Notes: generated from the sequence alone by a model not told the origin. Shown: positions 1-10,416, counted from the first letter of the stretch. The stretch is DNA of 40,817 nucleotides from Alphaproteobacteria bacterium (GCA_947500965.1 CANMWW010000001.1:1-40817), one strand, 5' to 3'. Made by a program: numbers and translations.

Positions 1-1929
<1,929 letters not shown>

Positions 1930-1933
<4 letters not shown>

Positions 1934-2538
1934 AGCACCATCCGCGCGCAGCGCGACGCCAGTTCCTCGCCGGCGGCATCGCGGCCACCGGCCTCGCCGC
2001 CTGCACCCAGACGCCGCCGGCGCCGGTCTTCCCCGCCATCACCTTCTCGCACAAGGGCGTGTTCCGCCTCGCCGTAGAGCGCGTCGAGCTGCGCAGCACC
2101 TACGCGCCCCCGATGCGCCGTCCCAACATCGAGCACGAGGTGCCGGTGTCGCCGGTGGAGACGGTGCGGCGCTGGGGATCGGATCGCCTCGCGGCGACCG
2201 GCGACACGGGCAGCGCCGCGGTCTTCATCGTGCGCGAGGCGGCGATGACGGAGACCGAGCTCAGGAAGGAGACCGGGCTTCGCGCGACGATGACCAGCCA
2301 GCAGGACATGCGCTACGACCTCGCGCTCGCGGCGACGATCGAGATCCGCGACTCGCGCAGCGGCGTCGTGGTGGCGAGCTGCGACGCCCGGGCGGCGGGC
2401 TCGCGCAGCGTCGCCGAGGGCATCGCGCTGGCCGCGCGCGAGCGCGCCTGGTACGCGCTGACCGAGCAGGCGATGGAGACGCTCGACGCCGAGCTCGAGC
2501 GCCAGGTGCGCGCGCACCTCGCGCCCTTCCTGCGCTGA
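1930..2538 (+). CDS. putative Tat-exported lipoprotein, function unknown
   Basis: The 202-residue product begins with a twin-arginine-like signal (ARRQFLAGG, residues 8-16) followed by a hydrophobic stretch and a lipobox ending at Cys25 (LAAC). It is therefore predicted to be a lipid-anchored periplasmic protein, possibly exported folded. The mature part has no motif I can tie to an enzyme. It is a single alpha/beta-looking domain with a strongly charged, probably helical C-terminus (EQAMETLDAELERQVRAHL). It is translationally coupled to hslO through an ATGA overlap, so co-expression with the chaperone is likely, but a functional link is only an inference. The family looks conserved-hypothetical to me; I cannot name it. 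Confidence 0.8.
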
Positions 2539-2540
2539 GG

Positions 2541-2565
2541 CGCGCCGCCCCGGCGCGGCGGCGCG
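2541..2565. terminator. candidate bidirectional terminator hairpin
   Basis: A perfect 9-bp all-GC stem (2541-2549 with 2557-2565, 7-nt loop) lies in the 33-bp gap between the convergent lipoprotein and trkH genes. Neither strand has a clear U-run after it, so intrinsic termination may be weak. Confidence 0.35.
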
Positions 2566-2571
2566 GCGACG

Positions 2572-4020
2572 TCAGTCGCGCCAGAAGCGCCGGCTGAACA
2601 GCACCAGCACGGTGATGAGCTCGAGCCGGCCCAGCAGCATCGCGGCCGAGAGGATCCACTTCGCCGCCGGCGGCAGCGGCGCGAAGCTGCCGGAGGGCCC
2701 GATCACGTCGCCGAGGCCGGGGCCGACATTGGCGAGCGCCGTCGCCGCGCCGGTGAGCGCGGTCACGAGGTCGAGGCCGCAGAGCCCGAGCGCCGCCGCG
2801 GTCACCGCCCAGGTGAACCCGAAGAGCGTGACGAAGGCGAGCACCGACTGCGCGACTGCGTCGGTGATGGGCTTGCGGTTGTACTTCGCGACGAACACGC
2901 CCGAGGGAAGCAGCGCCTGGCGCATCTGCGCGCGCCCGACCTCGAGCAGGACCTGGAAGCGGAAGATCTTGATGCCACCGGCGGTCGAGCCGGAGCAGCC
3001 GCCCACGAAGGTCAGCATGAAGACGAGGACGAGGGGAAAGGACCCCCACTGCCCCCAGTCGGCGGAGGCGAAGCCCGTGGTGGTCATCACCGAGGCGACG
3101 GTGAAGGGCGCGTGGCGAAGGGCGAAGGCGAGCTCGCGTCCCTCGGCGAGCACGAGCCATGCGCCGATCGCGACCGAGAAGGTCGCGAAGATGCCGAGAT
3201 AGGCGCGCATCTGCGTGTCGCGCAGCATCGCCGCCGCGTCGCCCTGCCAGCCGCGCAGGAACAGCGTCAGCGTCAGGCCGCCGCAGAGCATGAAGACGGT
3301 GCAGGCAACCTCGAGGAAGGGAGAGGCGAACTGCGAGAACGAGGAGTCGTAGGTCGAGAAGCCGCCGGTCGCGAGCGTCGAGATCGCGTGGTTGACCGCG
3401 TCGAAGCCGCCCATCCCCCCGACCCAGAAGACGAGGGCGCAAAGCGCGGTCAGGATCGCGTAGACGACCGAGATGCCGGTCGCGATCTGCGCCGCGCGCG
3501 GCAGGACCTTCTCGGACTTGTCCGAGGATTCGAGGCGGAAGAGCTGCATGCCGCCGACGCGCAGCATCGGCAGGATGGCGACCGCCAGCACGATGATCCC
3601 GACGCCGCCGAGCAGGTGCAGCAGCGAGCGCCAGAGCAGGATGCCGGCGCCCGCCTTGTCGAGCCCGACGATGACCGTGGAGCCGGTCGTGGTCAGCCCG
3701 GACATCGTCTCGAAATAGGCGTCGGCATAGGGCAGCGCGGTCGAGCCATGGACGAAGGGCAGCGCGCCGAAGGCCGCGACGACCACCCAGGACGTCGTCG
3801 TGAGCAGGAAGGCCTGGCGCAGGTTGAAGCCCATGCGCGGCGCGCGCGCCGCGAGCATCAGCCCGACGCCGACGAAGGCGGTGAAGCCCGCGCAACCCGC
3901 GAAGACCTTCTCGTCGGGCCCGCCGGAGGCCATGTCCGCGAGGGCCGGCAGCAGCATGACGGCGGCCAGCATGGCAAGCATCACGCCGTTGACGAAGGCG
4001 ACGGGCCTCGCGTCGGGCAT
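2572..4020 (-). CDS. trkH: TrkH/KtrB family potassium transporter
   Basis: This 482-residue inner-membrane protein is the ion-conducting subunit of a Trk-type K+ uptake system. It shows the four pseudo-repeated selectivity loops of the superfamily: TTGST at 111-115, TGGFST at 218-223, TTTGFAS at 313-319 and NVGPG at 431-435, each between hydrophobic segments. The usual regulatory partner TrkA (NAD-binding) is not in the window. The chosen ATG at 4020 matches the normal N-terminus (a short polar tail before the first membrane helix) and lies 20 bp downstream of the folE stop. The upstream open frame overlaps folE and is not coding. It is probably the last gene of an apaG-folE-trkH transcript. 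Confidence 0.93.
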   Translation of the reverse strand: MPDARPVAFVNGVMLAMLAAVMLLPALADMASGGPDEKVFAGCAGFTAFVGVGLMLAARAPRMGFNLRQAFLLTTTSWVVVAAFGALPFVHGSTALPYADAYFETMSGLTTTGSTVIVGLDKAGAGILLWRSLLHLLGGVGIIVLAVAILPMLRVGGMQLFRLESSDKSEKVLPRAAQIATGISVVYAILTALCALVFWVGGMGGFDAVNHAISTLATGGFSTYDSSFSQFASPFLEVACTVFMLCGGLTLTLFLRGWQGDAAAMLRDTQMRAYLGIFATFSVAIGAWLVLAEGRELAFALRHAPFTVASVMTTTGFASADWGQWGSFPLVLVFMLTFVGGCSGSTAGGIKIFRFQVLLEVGRAQMRQALLPSGVFVAKYNRKPITDAVAQSVLAFVTLFGFTWAVTAAALGLCGLDLVTALTGAATALANVGPGLGDVIGPSGSFAPLPPAAKWILSAAMLLGRLELITVLVLFSRRFWRD

Positions 4021-4040
4021 CGCGCGCGCCGCCCCCAGGC

Positions 4041-4664
4041 TCAGACGCCGCCGCGCGGGCCCGGCGCGGTGCCGATCATCGCCAGGAACTCGCGCCGCGT
4101 CGCCGCGTCCTCGCGGAAGGCGCCGAGCATCTGGCTCGTGATCATGCTCACGCCCGGCTTGCGCACGCCGCGCGTGGTCATGCACTGGTGCGTGGCGTCG
4201 ACCACGACGGCCACGCCGCGCGGGCGCAGCACGTCCTGGATCGCGTTGGCGATCTGGGCGGTCATCTTCTCCTGGATCTGCAGGCGCTTGGCGTAGAGCT
4301 CGATCACCCGCGCGATCTTGGAGATGCCGACGACGCGGCGGTCCGGCAGGTAGGCGCAATGCGCCACGCCGATGATCGGCGCGACATGGTGCTCGCAGTA
4401 GGATTCGAAGCGGATGTCGCGCAGCACGACCATCTCGTCGTAGCCCTCGGTCTCCTCGAAGGTGCGCTCGAGGATGGCCACCGGGTCGTCGTTGTAGCCG
4501 GCGAACCATTCCTCGTAGGCGCGCACGACGCGGTCCGGCGTGCCGAGCAGGCCCTCGCGGGCGGGGTCGTCGCCGGCCCAGCGCAGCAGGGTGCGCACGG
4601 CCTCCTCGGCCTGCTCGCGCGTCGGGCGCGCCGCCACAGGCGTCGTCGGGCTCTTGCGCTTCAC
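4041..4664 (-). CDS. folE: GTP cyclohydrolase I
   Basis: The enzyme converts GTP to 7,8-dihydroneopterin triphosphate, the first step of tetrahydrofolate synthesis. It is 207 aa. The zinc ligands are visible as Cys90 and His93 (SYCEHH) and Cys161 (THQCM). Their 71-residue separation equals that of Cys110/Cys181 in E. coli FolE. The [10 protein letters not shown] block (113-122) and the [11 protein letters not shown] block follow in the right order. The N-terminal ~20 residues are variable. It sits 28 bp after apaG and 20 bp before trkH on the same strand. No sign of truncation. Confidence 0.96.
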   Translation of the reverse strand: MKRKSPTTPVAARPTREQAEEAVRTLLRWAGDDPAREGLLGTPDRVVRAYEEWFAGYNDDPVAILERTFEETEGYDEMVVLRDIRFESYCEHHVAPIIGVAHCAYLPDRRVVGISKIARVIELYAKRLQIQEKMTAQIANAIQDVLRPRGVAVVVDATHQCMTTRGVRKPGVSMITSQMLGAFREDAATRREFLAMIGTAPGPRGGV

Positions 4665-4692
4665 GGGAGGGCTCCTGTTCTGCGGCGCGGCG

Positions 4693-5085
4693 TCAGTTCA
4701 GCCGCACCGCCTGGTGGGGGGAATCGAGCGAGAAGGCGGGGATGCGCACCTCGAGGCGCGCGCCGTCCTCTCCCTCCATCTGGTAGGCGCCGCGCATGAT
4801 GCCCGAGGGCGTCGAGAGCGGCGTGCCCGAATTGTACTCGTAGCTGGCGCCCGGAGGCAGCCTCGGCTGCTCGCCGACGACGCCGGCGCCGCGCACCTCC
4901 TGCACGCGGCCGCGGGCGTCGGTGATGTGCCACCAGCGGCTGCGCAGCGTCACCGTGCGGTCGCTGCCGTTCTCGATGCGCACGAAATAGGCCCAGACAT
5001 AGCGGTTCTCCGCCGGCGCGGACTGCTCGTCGAGGAACACGGGCCGCACGGTGACCGTGATGCCGTGCGTGGTCTCGCTGTACAT
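4693..5085 (-). CDS. apaG: ApaG/F-box-like protein
   Basis: The 130-residue product matches the full length of ApaG (about 125-130 aa), a small fibronectin-III/beta-sandwich protein. Family hallmarks are the opening [12 protein letters not shown], the [12 protein letters not shown] strand, [18 protein letters not shown] and the [12 protein letters not shown] segment. The biochemical role is not settled; genetic context in enterobacteria links it to Co2+ resistance and Mg2+ efflux. The start at 5085 is chosen because the family begins at MYSETT; the in-frame ATG at 5136 would add 17 low-complexity residues. A candidate promoter lies just upstream (5123-5151). folE and trkH follow on the same strand. 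Confidence 0.94.
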   Translation of the reverse strand: MYSETTHGITVTVRPVFLDEQSAPAENRYVWAYFVRIENGSDRTVTLRSRWWHITDARGRVQEVRGAGVVGEQPRLPPGASYEYNSGTPLSTPSGIMRGAYQMEGEDGARLEVRIPAFSLDSPHQAVRLN

Positions 5086-5122
5086 GCGCGTCGCCCTTCT
5101 CGCCGGCGGGTGGGGGGCCGGG

Positions 5123-5151
5123 ATTCTATGTGCCACGCGCCCCTTGTCCAG
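5123..5151 (-). promoter_or_regulatory. candidate promoter for apaG-folE-trkH
   Basis: On the minus strand CTGGAC (5146-5151) and TAGAAT (5123-5128) are 17 nt apart, and the -10 ends 37 nt before the apaG ATG. It sits in the 85-bp metZ-apaG gap, so apaG can be expressed independently of the SAM-controlled metZ transcript. Confidence 0.45.
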
Positions 5152-5170
5152 CCGCCCCCGGCCGCCCCTC

Positions 5171-6373
5171 TCACGCGGCGTCGAGGGCCTGCGCGAGGTC
5201 GGCCTCGAGGTCCGCGAGGTCCTCCAGCCCGACCGAGAGACGGACCGTCCCGCCGTCGATGCCGAGATGCAGCCTGTCGGCCTCGCTCAGCCGCTGGTGG
5301 GTCGTGGTCGCCGGATGGCAGGTGAGGCTCTTCGAGTCGCCGAGGTTGTTCGAGATGTCGACGATCTCCAGCGCGTCCAGGAAGCGGAACGCCGCCTCCT
5401 TGCCGCCGCGGAAGCCGAGCGTGACGATCGTGCCGCCGGCCTTCATCTGCGCGCGGGCGAGCGCGTGCTGGGGATGCGACTCGAGGAACGGGTAGCGCAG
5501 CCGCTCCAGCTTGGGATGGCCCTCGAAGCGGCGCGCGAGCGCCAGCGCGCTGGCGCAGGACGCGGCGACGCGCAGGTCGAGCGTCTCCAGCCCCTTGGCG
5601 AGCGTCCAGGCGTTGAAGGGCGAGAGCGCCGGCCCGGTATGGCGCAGGAAGGGGACGAGCTCCGCCTCGACCCACTCGGCCGAGCCGAGCACGGCGCCGC
5701 CGAGGCAGCGGCCCTGGCCGTCGATGTGCTTGGTCGCCGAGTAGACGACGATGTCCGCACCGAGCTCGAGCGGCTTCTGCAGCAGCGGCGTGGCGAAGAC
5801 GTTGTCGACCACGACGCGCGCGCCGGCCTTGCGCGCCAGCGCCGCGACCATCGGCAGGTCGATCACCTCGAGCATCGGGTTGGAGGGCGTCTCGAGGAAT
5901 ACCGCCTTCGCGGGGCGCGACAGCGCGTCGCGCCACTGCGCCTCGTCGGTGCCGTCCACGAACACGGCCTCCACGCCGTAGCGCGGCAGCAGCTCGCCGA
6001 CGATGTACTGGCACGAGCCGAAGAGCGCGCGGCTGGCGACGACGCGGTCGCCGGCGCGCACCTGGCAGAGCAGGCTCGCGGAGACCGCGGCCATGCCGCT
6101 CGCCACGGCGCGGCAGGCGCCGGCGCCCTCGAGCTGGCGCAGGCGCTCCTCGAACATCGCGACGGTCGGGTTGCCGAAGCGCGAATAGACGTAGCGCGTG
6201 CTCTTCTTGGACGCGAAGGCCTGCTCGGCCTCCTCCGCGCTGTCGTAGACGAAGCCCGAGGTGAGGTACATCGCCTCGGCCGTCTCCTGGTGGCCCGACC
6301 TGTCGAGCCCCCCGCGCACGGCGCGCGTGCGGTTGCCCCAGTTTCGCGAAGCGGTCCCGGATTCCTTGCCCAT
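5171..6373 (-). CDS. metZ: O-succinylhomoserine sulfhydrylase
   Basis: This is a PLP-dependent Cys/Met-metabolism enzyme (400 aa) that joins sulfide to O-succinylhomoserine to give homocysteine for methionine synthesis. The Schiff-base lysine is Lys215 in [17 protein letters not shown] (63-70) and [12 protein letters not shown] (161-172) are the family's cofactor and substrate blocks. The short N-terminus and the sequence before [15 protein letters not shown] are typical of the MetZ subgroup rather than MetB/MetC, but assignment of the acyl donor (succinyl versus acetyl) is an inference. The start at 6373 follows GAGGA (4-nt spacing). The open frame further upstream (to 6520) would translate through the riboswitch and is rejected. 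Expression should fall when S-adenosylmethionine is plentiful. Confidence 0.93.
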   Translation of the reverse strand: MGKESGTASRNWGNRTRAVRGGLDRSGHQETAEAMYLTSGFVYDSAEEAEQAFASKKSTRYVYSRFGNPTVAMFEERLRQLEGAGACRAVASGMAAVSASLLCQVRAGDRVVASRALFGSCQYIVGELLPRYGVEAVFVDGTDEAQWRDALSRPAKAVFLETPSNPMLEVIDLPMVAALARKAGARVVVDNVFATPLLQKPLELGADIVVYSATKHIDGQGRCLGGAVLGSAEWVEAELVPFLRHTGPALSPFNAWTLAKGLETLDLRVAASCASALALARRFEGHPKLERLRYPFLESHPQHALARAQMKAGGTIVTLGFRGGKEAAFRFLDALEIVDISNNLGDSKSLTCHPATTTHQRLSEADRLHLGIDGGTVRLSVGLEDLADLEADLAQALDAA

Positions 6374-6389
6374 GTGTTCCTCGCAGACG

Positions 6390-6420
6390 AAGACGCCCCG
6401 GCCTTCGGCCGGGGCGTCTT
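6390..6420 (-). terminator. 14-bp hairpin between SAM-II aptamer and metZ
   Basis: A perfect 14-bp stem (6390-6403 with 6407-6420) closes a 3-nt loop (GAA on the minus strand) directly between the aptamer and the metZ ribosome-binding site. On the transcript it is followed by CGUCUG rather than a U-run, so it could be a weak terminator, a pause/insulator hairpin, or part of an expression platform. See the finding on this leader. Confidence 0.55.
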
Positions 6421-6433
6421 TCGGGGAACACCT

Positions 6434-6493
6434 CCGGCCTTTTAGCGGATTGTTTAACGTGGCCCGCAAGCCGGCCGGCCCAAATCGCCACGT
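6434..6493 (-). ncRNA. SAM-II (metA-type) riboswitch
   Basis: This H-type pseudoknot aptamer binds S-adenosylmethionine. On the transcript, ACGUGGC (6487-6493) pairs with GCCACGU (6457-6463) to form P1 (7 bp). The loop opens with GAUUUG and contains GGCCGGCCGGCUUGC, whose CCGGCC pairs with the 3' GGCCGG (6434-6439) as P2. The conserved linker UUAAACAA and the invariant-looking GCUAAAA (6440-6446) are present. In known alphaproteobacterial cases this class precedes metA, metZ and related genes, matching metZ here. The aptamer starts almost exactly at the predicted transcription start. Confidence 0.93.
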
Positions 6494-6500
6494 AGGCAGC

Positions 6501-6530
6501 GATGTAGCGAGCGACGCCACCGGGAGTCAA
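6501..6530 (-). promoter_or_regulatory. candidate promoter of the metZ leader
   Basis: On the minus strand TTGACT (6525-6530) is followed 18 nt later by TACATC (6501-6506), or 17 nt later by CTACAT. Initiation about 7 nt downstream would fall at ~6494, the first base before P1 of the SAM-II aptamer. The good -35 and this placement support it; the -10 is imperfect. Confidence 0.5.
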
Positions 6531-6628
6531 CCACGACGCGATCACGATCCGGACCCGGAAGCGTCACGCGCCGGCAAACCGCGCGCCCGAGATTGCATCT
6601 GCTCATCTCATCGCACGGAGACACACGC

Positions 6629-7516
6629 ATGCTAGACCTCTCCCGTCGCGGCCTCGCCCTCAGCGCGGCCACTTCCGCCCTCGTGGCATCCGCGGCGCCG
6701 TCACGCGCGCAGTCGACGGAATTGCGCTTCGCCGTGACCGACATCGTCGGGCTCGAAAACCTGCAGCGCGAGTGGGGGCCCTTCCAGAAGGCGCTCAAGG
6801 ACAGCTCGGGAATCGATTTCCGCTTCTTCCCCGTCCCGAACCGGACCGCAGCCGTCGAGGCCCTGAACGCGAAGCGGGTCGATCTCGTCCTGACCGGCCC
6901 CGCCGAATACGTGGTCTTCCGCGTCCGCACCAATGCCGAGCCGGTCGTCGGCCTGACGCGGGCCGACTACTTCTCCAACATCGTCGTGCGCGCCGACTCC
7001 GCGTTCAACCTGCCCGCCGACCTGAAGGGCCAGAAGCTCGGCCTCGGCGCGATCGGCTCCACCTCGCGCCATCTCGGGCCGGTGCAGGTGCTTGCCGACC
7101 AGGGACTGAACCCACGCGCAGACATGCAGGTCGTCCACCTCGCGACCAGCGTCCTCCTCGAGGCCGTGAAGCGCGGCGATGTCGCGGCCGGCGGCATGAA
7201 CAACAACGACTTCCTACGGTTGCGCGAGCGAAATCCCGACATCGCGTTCCGCGTGATCGCGCGCGGCCGCGACCTGCCGATGGACCTCATCCTCGCCGGC
7301 CCGCATGTCGAGAAGCGCCATGTCGATGCGCTCCGCGCCGCCTTCCGCGACCATGGCACGAAGCTCATCACGGCGATCCTGTCCGGCGGCGACGAGAACC
7401 AGAAGTTCAAGGGAATGCACTGGATCACCACGATCCGCGACGAGGACTTCAATTACGTCCGCCGCATGTACGCCACGATCGGACAGCCACAATTCGCCGA
7501 GTTCGTCGGCAACTGA
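6629..7516 (+). CDS. phnD: phosphonate/phosphate-type ABC transporter substrate-binding protein
   Basis: This periplasmic PhnD-family binding protein has 295 aa. The N-terminus (LSRRGLALSAATSALVASAA, residues 4-23) looks like a Tat- or Sec-type signal with cleavage after Ala27 (SRA). The mature part shows the family's folding cues: FAVTDI near the start, a DLVLTGPAEYV strand, and an LGAIGSTSRHLGP segment at the ligand pocket in place of the PhnD S-T-S-G-Y. The start at 6629 is preceded by CGGAG at 6616-6620. An earlier ATG at 6593 would spoil the signal peptide. The phnC start follows the stop by 1 nt. The exact ligand (alkylphosphonate, phosphite, phosphate ester or other) cannot be read from sequence. 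Confidence 0.85.
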   Translation: MLDLSRRGLALSAATSALVASAAPSRAQSTELRFAVTDIVGLENLQREWGPFQKALKDSSGIDFRFFPVPNRTAAVEALNAKRVDLVLTGPAEYVVFRVRTNAEPVVGLTRADYFSNIVVRADSAFNLPADLKGQKLGLGAIGSTSRHLGPVQVLADQGLNPRADMQVVHLATSVLLEAVKRGDVAAGGMNNNDFLRLRERNPDIAFRVIARGRDLPMDLILAGPHVEKRHVDALRAAFRDHGTKLITAILSGGDENQKFKGMHWITTIRDEDFNYVRRMYATIGQPQFAEFVGN

Positions 7517-7517
7517 C

Positions 7518-8267
7518 GTGGAACAGGCTGCGGCGGTCATAGAGGCGTCCGGGCTGGTCAAGGAACTCGGCGGGCGGCGCGTAGTCGACGACGTCGCCTT
7601 CTCGGCCTCGCGCGGCGAATGCGTGGCCCTCGTCGGGGCGAACGGGGCAGGGAAGTCGACCCTGCTCCGCCTGCTCGTGCGGCTTGTCGAGCCGGATGCC
7701 GGCAGCATCCGCATCCATGGCGTCGACGCGGTCGGCGCCTCGGCGGCCGCGTTGCGCGACCTGCGGCGGCGCACCGGCTTCGTCTTCCAGCACCATGACC
7801 TCGTGGGGCGCGCGAGCACGCTCACCAACGTCGTCCATGGCGCGCTGGGCCGGGTGCCCTGGTGGCGCGCCTTCGCCCACGGGGTCGCCCCAGCCGCCCT
7901 GCGCGCCGAGGCCATGGCATGCCTTTCCCGCGTCGGCCTGCCGCATGTGGCGACGCAGCGAGCGGACCGCCTGTCGGGTGGGCAGTCGCAGCGGGTGGCG
8001 ATCGCGCGCGCGCTGATGCAGCAGCCCGAGCTGCTGCTCGCGGACGAGCCCGCCGCAAGCCTCGACCCGGCGGCCGGCGAGGAGGTCATGGGCGTCTTCC
8101 GCGCCCTCGCGCGCGCGGAGGGGATGACAGTCGTCTTTACCTCGCACCATGTCTCCCACGCCCTCGGCTACGCCGATCGCGTCGTCGGCCTGCGCGCAGG
8201 CCGCGTGGAGCTCGACGCGCCGACCGCCTCGATCGATGCAGGGACGGTCCATGCCCTCTATTCCTGA
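7518..8267 (+). CDS. phnC: phosphonate-type ABC transporter ATP-binding protein
   Basis: This 249-residue cytoplasmic ATPase energises the importer. It has a complete set of ABC motifs: Walker A GANGAGKS (40-47), Q-loop FQHHDL (90-95), signature LSGGQ (152-156), Walker B LLLADEP (172-178) and an H-loop in TSHH. The GTG start at 7518, 1 nt after the phnD stop, gives the normal length; no ATG exists at a suitable place. The distances and the motif LLxxDEPAASLDP resemble PhnC more than general amino-acid ATPases. It overlaps phnE by 17 bp. Its role in a phnDCE importer is well supported by the neighbours. Confidence 0.88.
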   Translation: MEQAAAVIEASGLVKELGGRRVVDDVAFSASRGECVALVGANGAGKSTLLRLLVRLVEPDAGSIRIHGVDAVGASAAALRDLRRRTGFVFQHHDLVGRASTLTNVVHGALGRVPWWRAFAHGVAPAALRAEAMACLSRVGLPHVATQRADRLSGGQSQRVAIARALMQQPELLLADEPAASLDPAAGEEVMGVFRALARAEGMTVVFTSHHVSHALGYADRVVGLRAGRVELDAPTASIDAGTVHALYS

Positions 8268-9057
8268 GATGCCCGGCCCGGACGCGCCGGCGCGCTTCGA
8301 GCGGCCCGGCGCGCTGGCCTTCGCCATCGGCGTCGCGGCGGCCGCCTTCCTCGTCACGGCGTTCCGCGCGACCGACGTCTCGATCGGCGAACTGCTGCGC
8401 GGCGGCCCGAGCGCGCTGCGCATCCTCGGCGAGATGTTCCCCCCCAGCCTCGACCGCCTGGGCCCCGTCGCCGGATCCCTGCTCCAGACCTTCCAGATGG
8501 CGGTGGCGGGAACGGCGATCGGCTGCGCGCTGAGCCTGCCGCTCGCGATACTCGCGACCCGCCATCTGAGCCCGCACCCCGTGCTCCACCACGCGACACG
8601 GGTGGTCGTCGCCATCTGCCGCACGGTCCCGGACCTCGTCTGGGCGCTGCTATTCGTCGCGATCGTCGGCCTCGGCCCGTTCGCCGGCGTGCTTGCCATC
8701 GCGGTCGACAAGATCGGCTTCTGCGGACGGTTCTTCGCGGAGGCGATGGAAGAGGCCGATCGCAGGCCGCAGGAGGCGCTACGGGCTCTCGGCGCCGGAC
8801 GGCCGGCGATCATCCTGGGCGCGATCCTTCCCGCGGCGACCCCGGGGCTCATCAACGCGTCGCTGTTCTCCCTCGAGAAGGCGACGCGCTCGTCGGTCGT
8901 CCTCGGGCTCGTCGGGGCGGGGGGAATAGGCATCGAGTTGCAGGTGTCGATGGACATGTTCCGCTACGACGAGGCGATCACCATCATCCTTGCGATACTC
9001 GCGCTTGTCGTGGCCGTCGAGCAGTGCAGCGCCTGGTTGCGGCGCCGCGCGATGTGA
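8251..9057 (+). CDS. phnE: phosphonate-type ABC transporter permease
   Basis: The product is a 268-residue inner-membrane permease of the PhnE family, with about six hydrophobic segments. It has the EAA-type cytoplasmic loop that contacts the ATPase (the EALRALGAGRPAII region) and the family signature CRTVPDLVWALLFV. The start at 8251 overlaps phnC and has AGGGAC six bases upstream. ATG at 8269, 2 nt after the phnC stop, is an alternative without a visible ribosome-binding site. There is a single permease gene, as in many phnDCE loci, so the transporter probably uses a homodimer. It converges on phnM with a 13-bp gap. Confidence 0.87.
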   Translation: MPSIPEMPGPDAPARFERPGALAFAIGVAAAAFLVTAFRATDVSIGELLRGGPSALRILGEMFPPSLDRLGPVAGSLLQTFQMAVAGTAIGCALSLPLAILATRHLSPHPVLHHATRVVVAICRTVPDLVWALLFVAIVGLGPFAGVLAIAVDKIGFCGRFFAEAMEEADRRPQEALRALGAGRPAIILGAILPAATPGLINASLFSLEKATRSSVVLGLVGAGGIGIELQVSMDMFRYDEAITIILAILALVVAVEQCSAWLRRRAM

Positions 9058-9062
9058 GCATG

Positions 9063-9082
9063 GCCCGGCGTCACGCCCGGGC
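9063..9082. terminator. candidate shared hairpin between phnE and phnM
   Basis: An imperfect palindrome (GCCCGGCGT / ACGCCCGGGC) lies across the phnM stop codon in the short convergent gap. It could slow both transcripts; there is no U-run. Confidence 0.25.
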
Positions 9083-10225
9083 GCGCACGAGCGAAAGGTC
9101 GACCATGGCGGGTCGACCGCCAGCGATCACCGCGGCGAGGCGAGGCGCCCGGAGGTCGCGGTCGTCGACGACGAGGATGTCGGCGCGCCTGCCAGCGACG
9201 AGAGAGCCGCGATCGCGCAGTCCCGCCGCCGCCGCTGGGCTCGCGGACACGAGGTCCCAGCACCGGGCGAAGTCAAGGCCGGCCCCAGCCGAGAGGCGGA
9301 ACGGAGCGAGAAGCATCGCGGGATAGTAGTAGTCGGAGGCGAGCACGTCGCAGAGCCCGGCCTCGATGGCGGGCACCGCATCGATCGCGCCGGACTGGCT
9401 GCCGCCGCGAACGACATTGGGAGCGCCCAGCACCGATGCCTCCTTGCATGCGCGTGCGGCGGCGGCGGTCGCTCGGGTCTTCGGGAACTCGCAGATCGTA
9501 ACGCCGAGCGCACGGAACGCAGCGCGCATCTCCGGGGTCTCGTCGTCGTGTGAAGCCATGGGGATGCCGGCACGCCGGGCAGCCTCCGCGAGCCGGGCAT
9601 TGGCGACCGGGACATCTCCCGCGCGATCGCCGACGGAGAGTATCAGCGCGGCGAATTCGGCGGGGTCGAGGCCGGTGCGCTCGACATAGCGCTGAAGCGA
9701 CTTGCCGGCGCGCGCCTTCTCGACGAGGGGCGGTGTGTGGTCGTTGAACGCCAGCAGGTCCACGTCGCCGGCGGCGATCCAGCCGACGATCTCGTCGATG
9801 GCGTCGATGTTGTAGGCCTCGTGGCGGAGGTGGATGCGCGTGTCGCAGGCGAGCATGCGCCGGAGCCTGGACATGCCCGCCATGAATGCCCGGACCGCGT
9901 TCGCGCCTCGCAGGCCGGGCTCGAACGAGAACGTCACGGCATGGAAGGCCGTGGTTATCCCGTTCGCGATCAACTGGCGATCTGTCTCCGCGAGTGCGAC
10001 CTCCATGTCGAAGGCGACGCCGGGCCGTGGCATCACCTGGCGCTCGAAGGCATCGCCGTGCAGGTCCACCATGCCTGGAAGCACGAGCATGTCGCGGGCG
10101 TCGAGCGCGCCGAGCGCGACCGCGCGTTCCCCGACATGGACGATGGACGCGCCATCCCAGGACAGGGTGGCCGGCGCGATCCGCCCATCCGGCCCGAGCA
10201 CCCTGCTGGAGGAAATCGCCTGCAT
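9071..10225 (-). CDS. phnM: PhnM-like alpha-D-ribose 1-methylphosphonate 5-triphosphate diphosphatase
   Basis: This amidohydrolase-superfamily enzyme (384 aa) would, by family, remove pyrophosphate from alpha-D-ribose-1-phosphonate-5-triphosphate in the carbon-phosphorus lyase pathway. PhnM landmarks are LPGMVDLHGDAFERQ (49-63, metal-binding HGD replacing the usual HxH), HDDET (226-230) and LASDYYYPA (295-303). The ATG at 10225 has GGGAG upstream and gives normal PhnM length; the frame is open to 10474 but that part overlaps the tRNA region. The core lyase genes phnG, H, I, J, K and L are absent here. Either they lie elsewhere or this enzyme serves another phosphonate or phosphoribosyl-type substrate imported by the neighbouring phnDCE. 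Confidence 0.88.
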   Translation of the reverse strand: MQAISSSRVLGPDGRIAPATLSWDGASIVHVGERAVALGALDARDMLVLPGMVDLHGDAFERQVMPRPGVAFDMEVALAETDRQLIANGITTAFHAVTFSFEPGLRGANAVRAFMAGMSRLRRMLACDTRIHLRHEAYNIDAIDEIVGWIAAGDVDLLAFNDHTPPLVEKARAGKSLQRYVERTGLDPAEFAALILSVGDRAGDVPVANARLAEAARRAGIPMASHDDETPEMRAAFRALGVTICEFPKTRATAAAARACKEASVLGAPNVVRGGSQSGAIDAVPAIEAGLCDVLASDYYYPAMLLAPFRLSAGAGLDFARCWDLVSASPAAAAGLRDRGSLVAGRRADILVVDDRDLRAPRLAAVIAGGRPAMVDLSLVRARA

Positions 10226-10387
10226 CCGATCCACTCCCTCTCCACGACCCGCTTTCTGGACCGCTTCGGTGACGGAATGGTGAGACGCCCGGGGCGGAAA
10301 GGCTTCAGTCGCGCCGGGGGCGGCGGCGGGCGGGCGTGCGACGGACATGGTGCCGGGAGGTACCCGGCTGGCCACGGATCGCGTCCC

Positions 10388-10416
10388 TTGCCGGGTCCCC
10401 GGGGCTTGCCTATACA
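10388..10416 (+). promoter_or_regulatory. promoter of tRNA-Gly
   Basis: TTGCCG (10388-10393) and TATACA (10411-10416) are separated by 17 nt, with the tRNA beginning 16 nt after the -10. An overlapping TACAAT at 10413 is an alternative -10. Confidence 0.6.

Noticed and set aside
6374..6520. Longer metZ start at 6520
   Set aside because: It would translate the SAM-II aptamer and the hairpin. MetZ proteins start at the position of ATG 6373, which has an SD.
6494..6628. Pho box in front of phnD
   Set aside because: No pair of CTGTCAT-like direct repeats with 11-bp spacing could be found.
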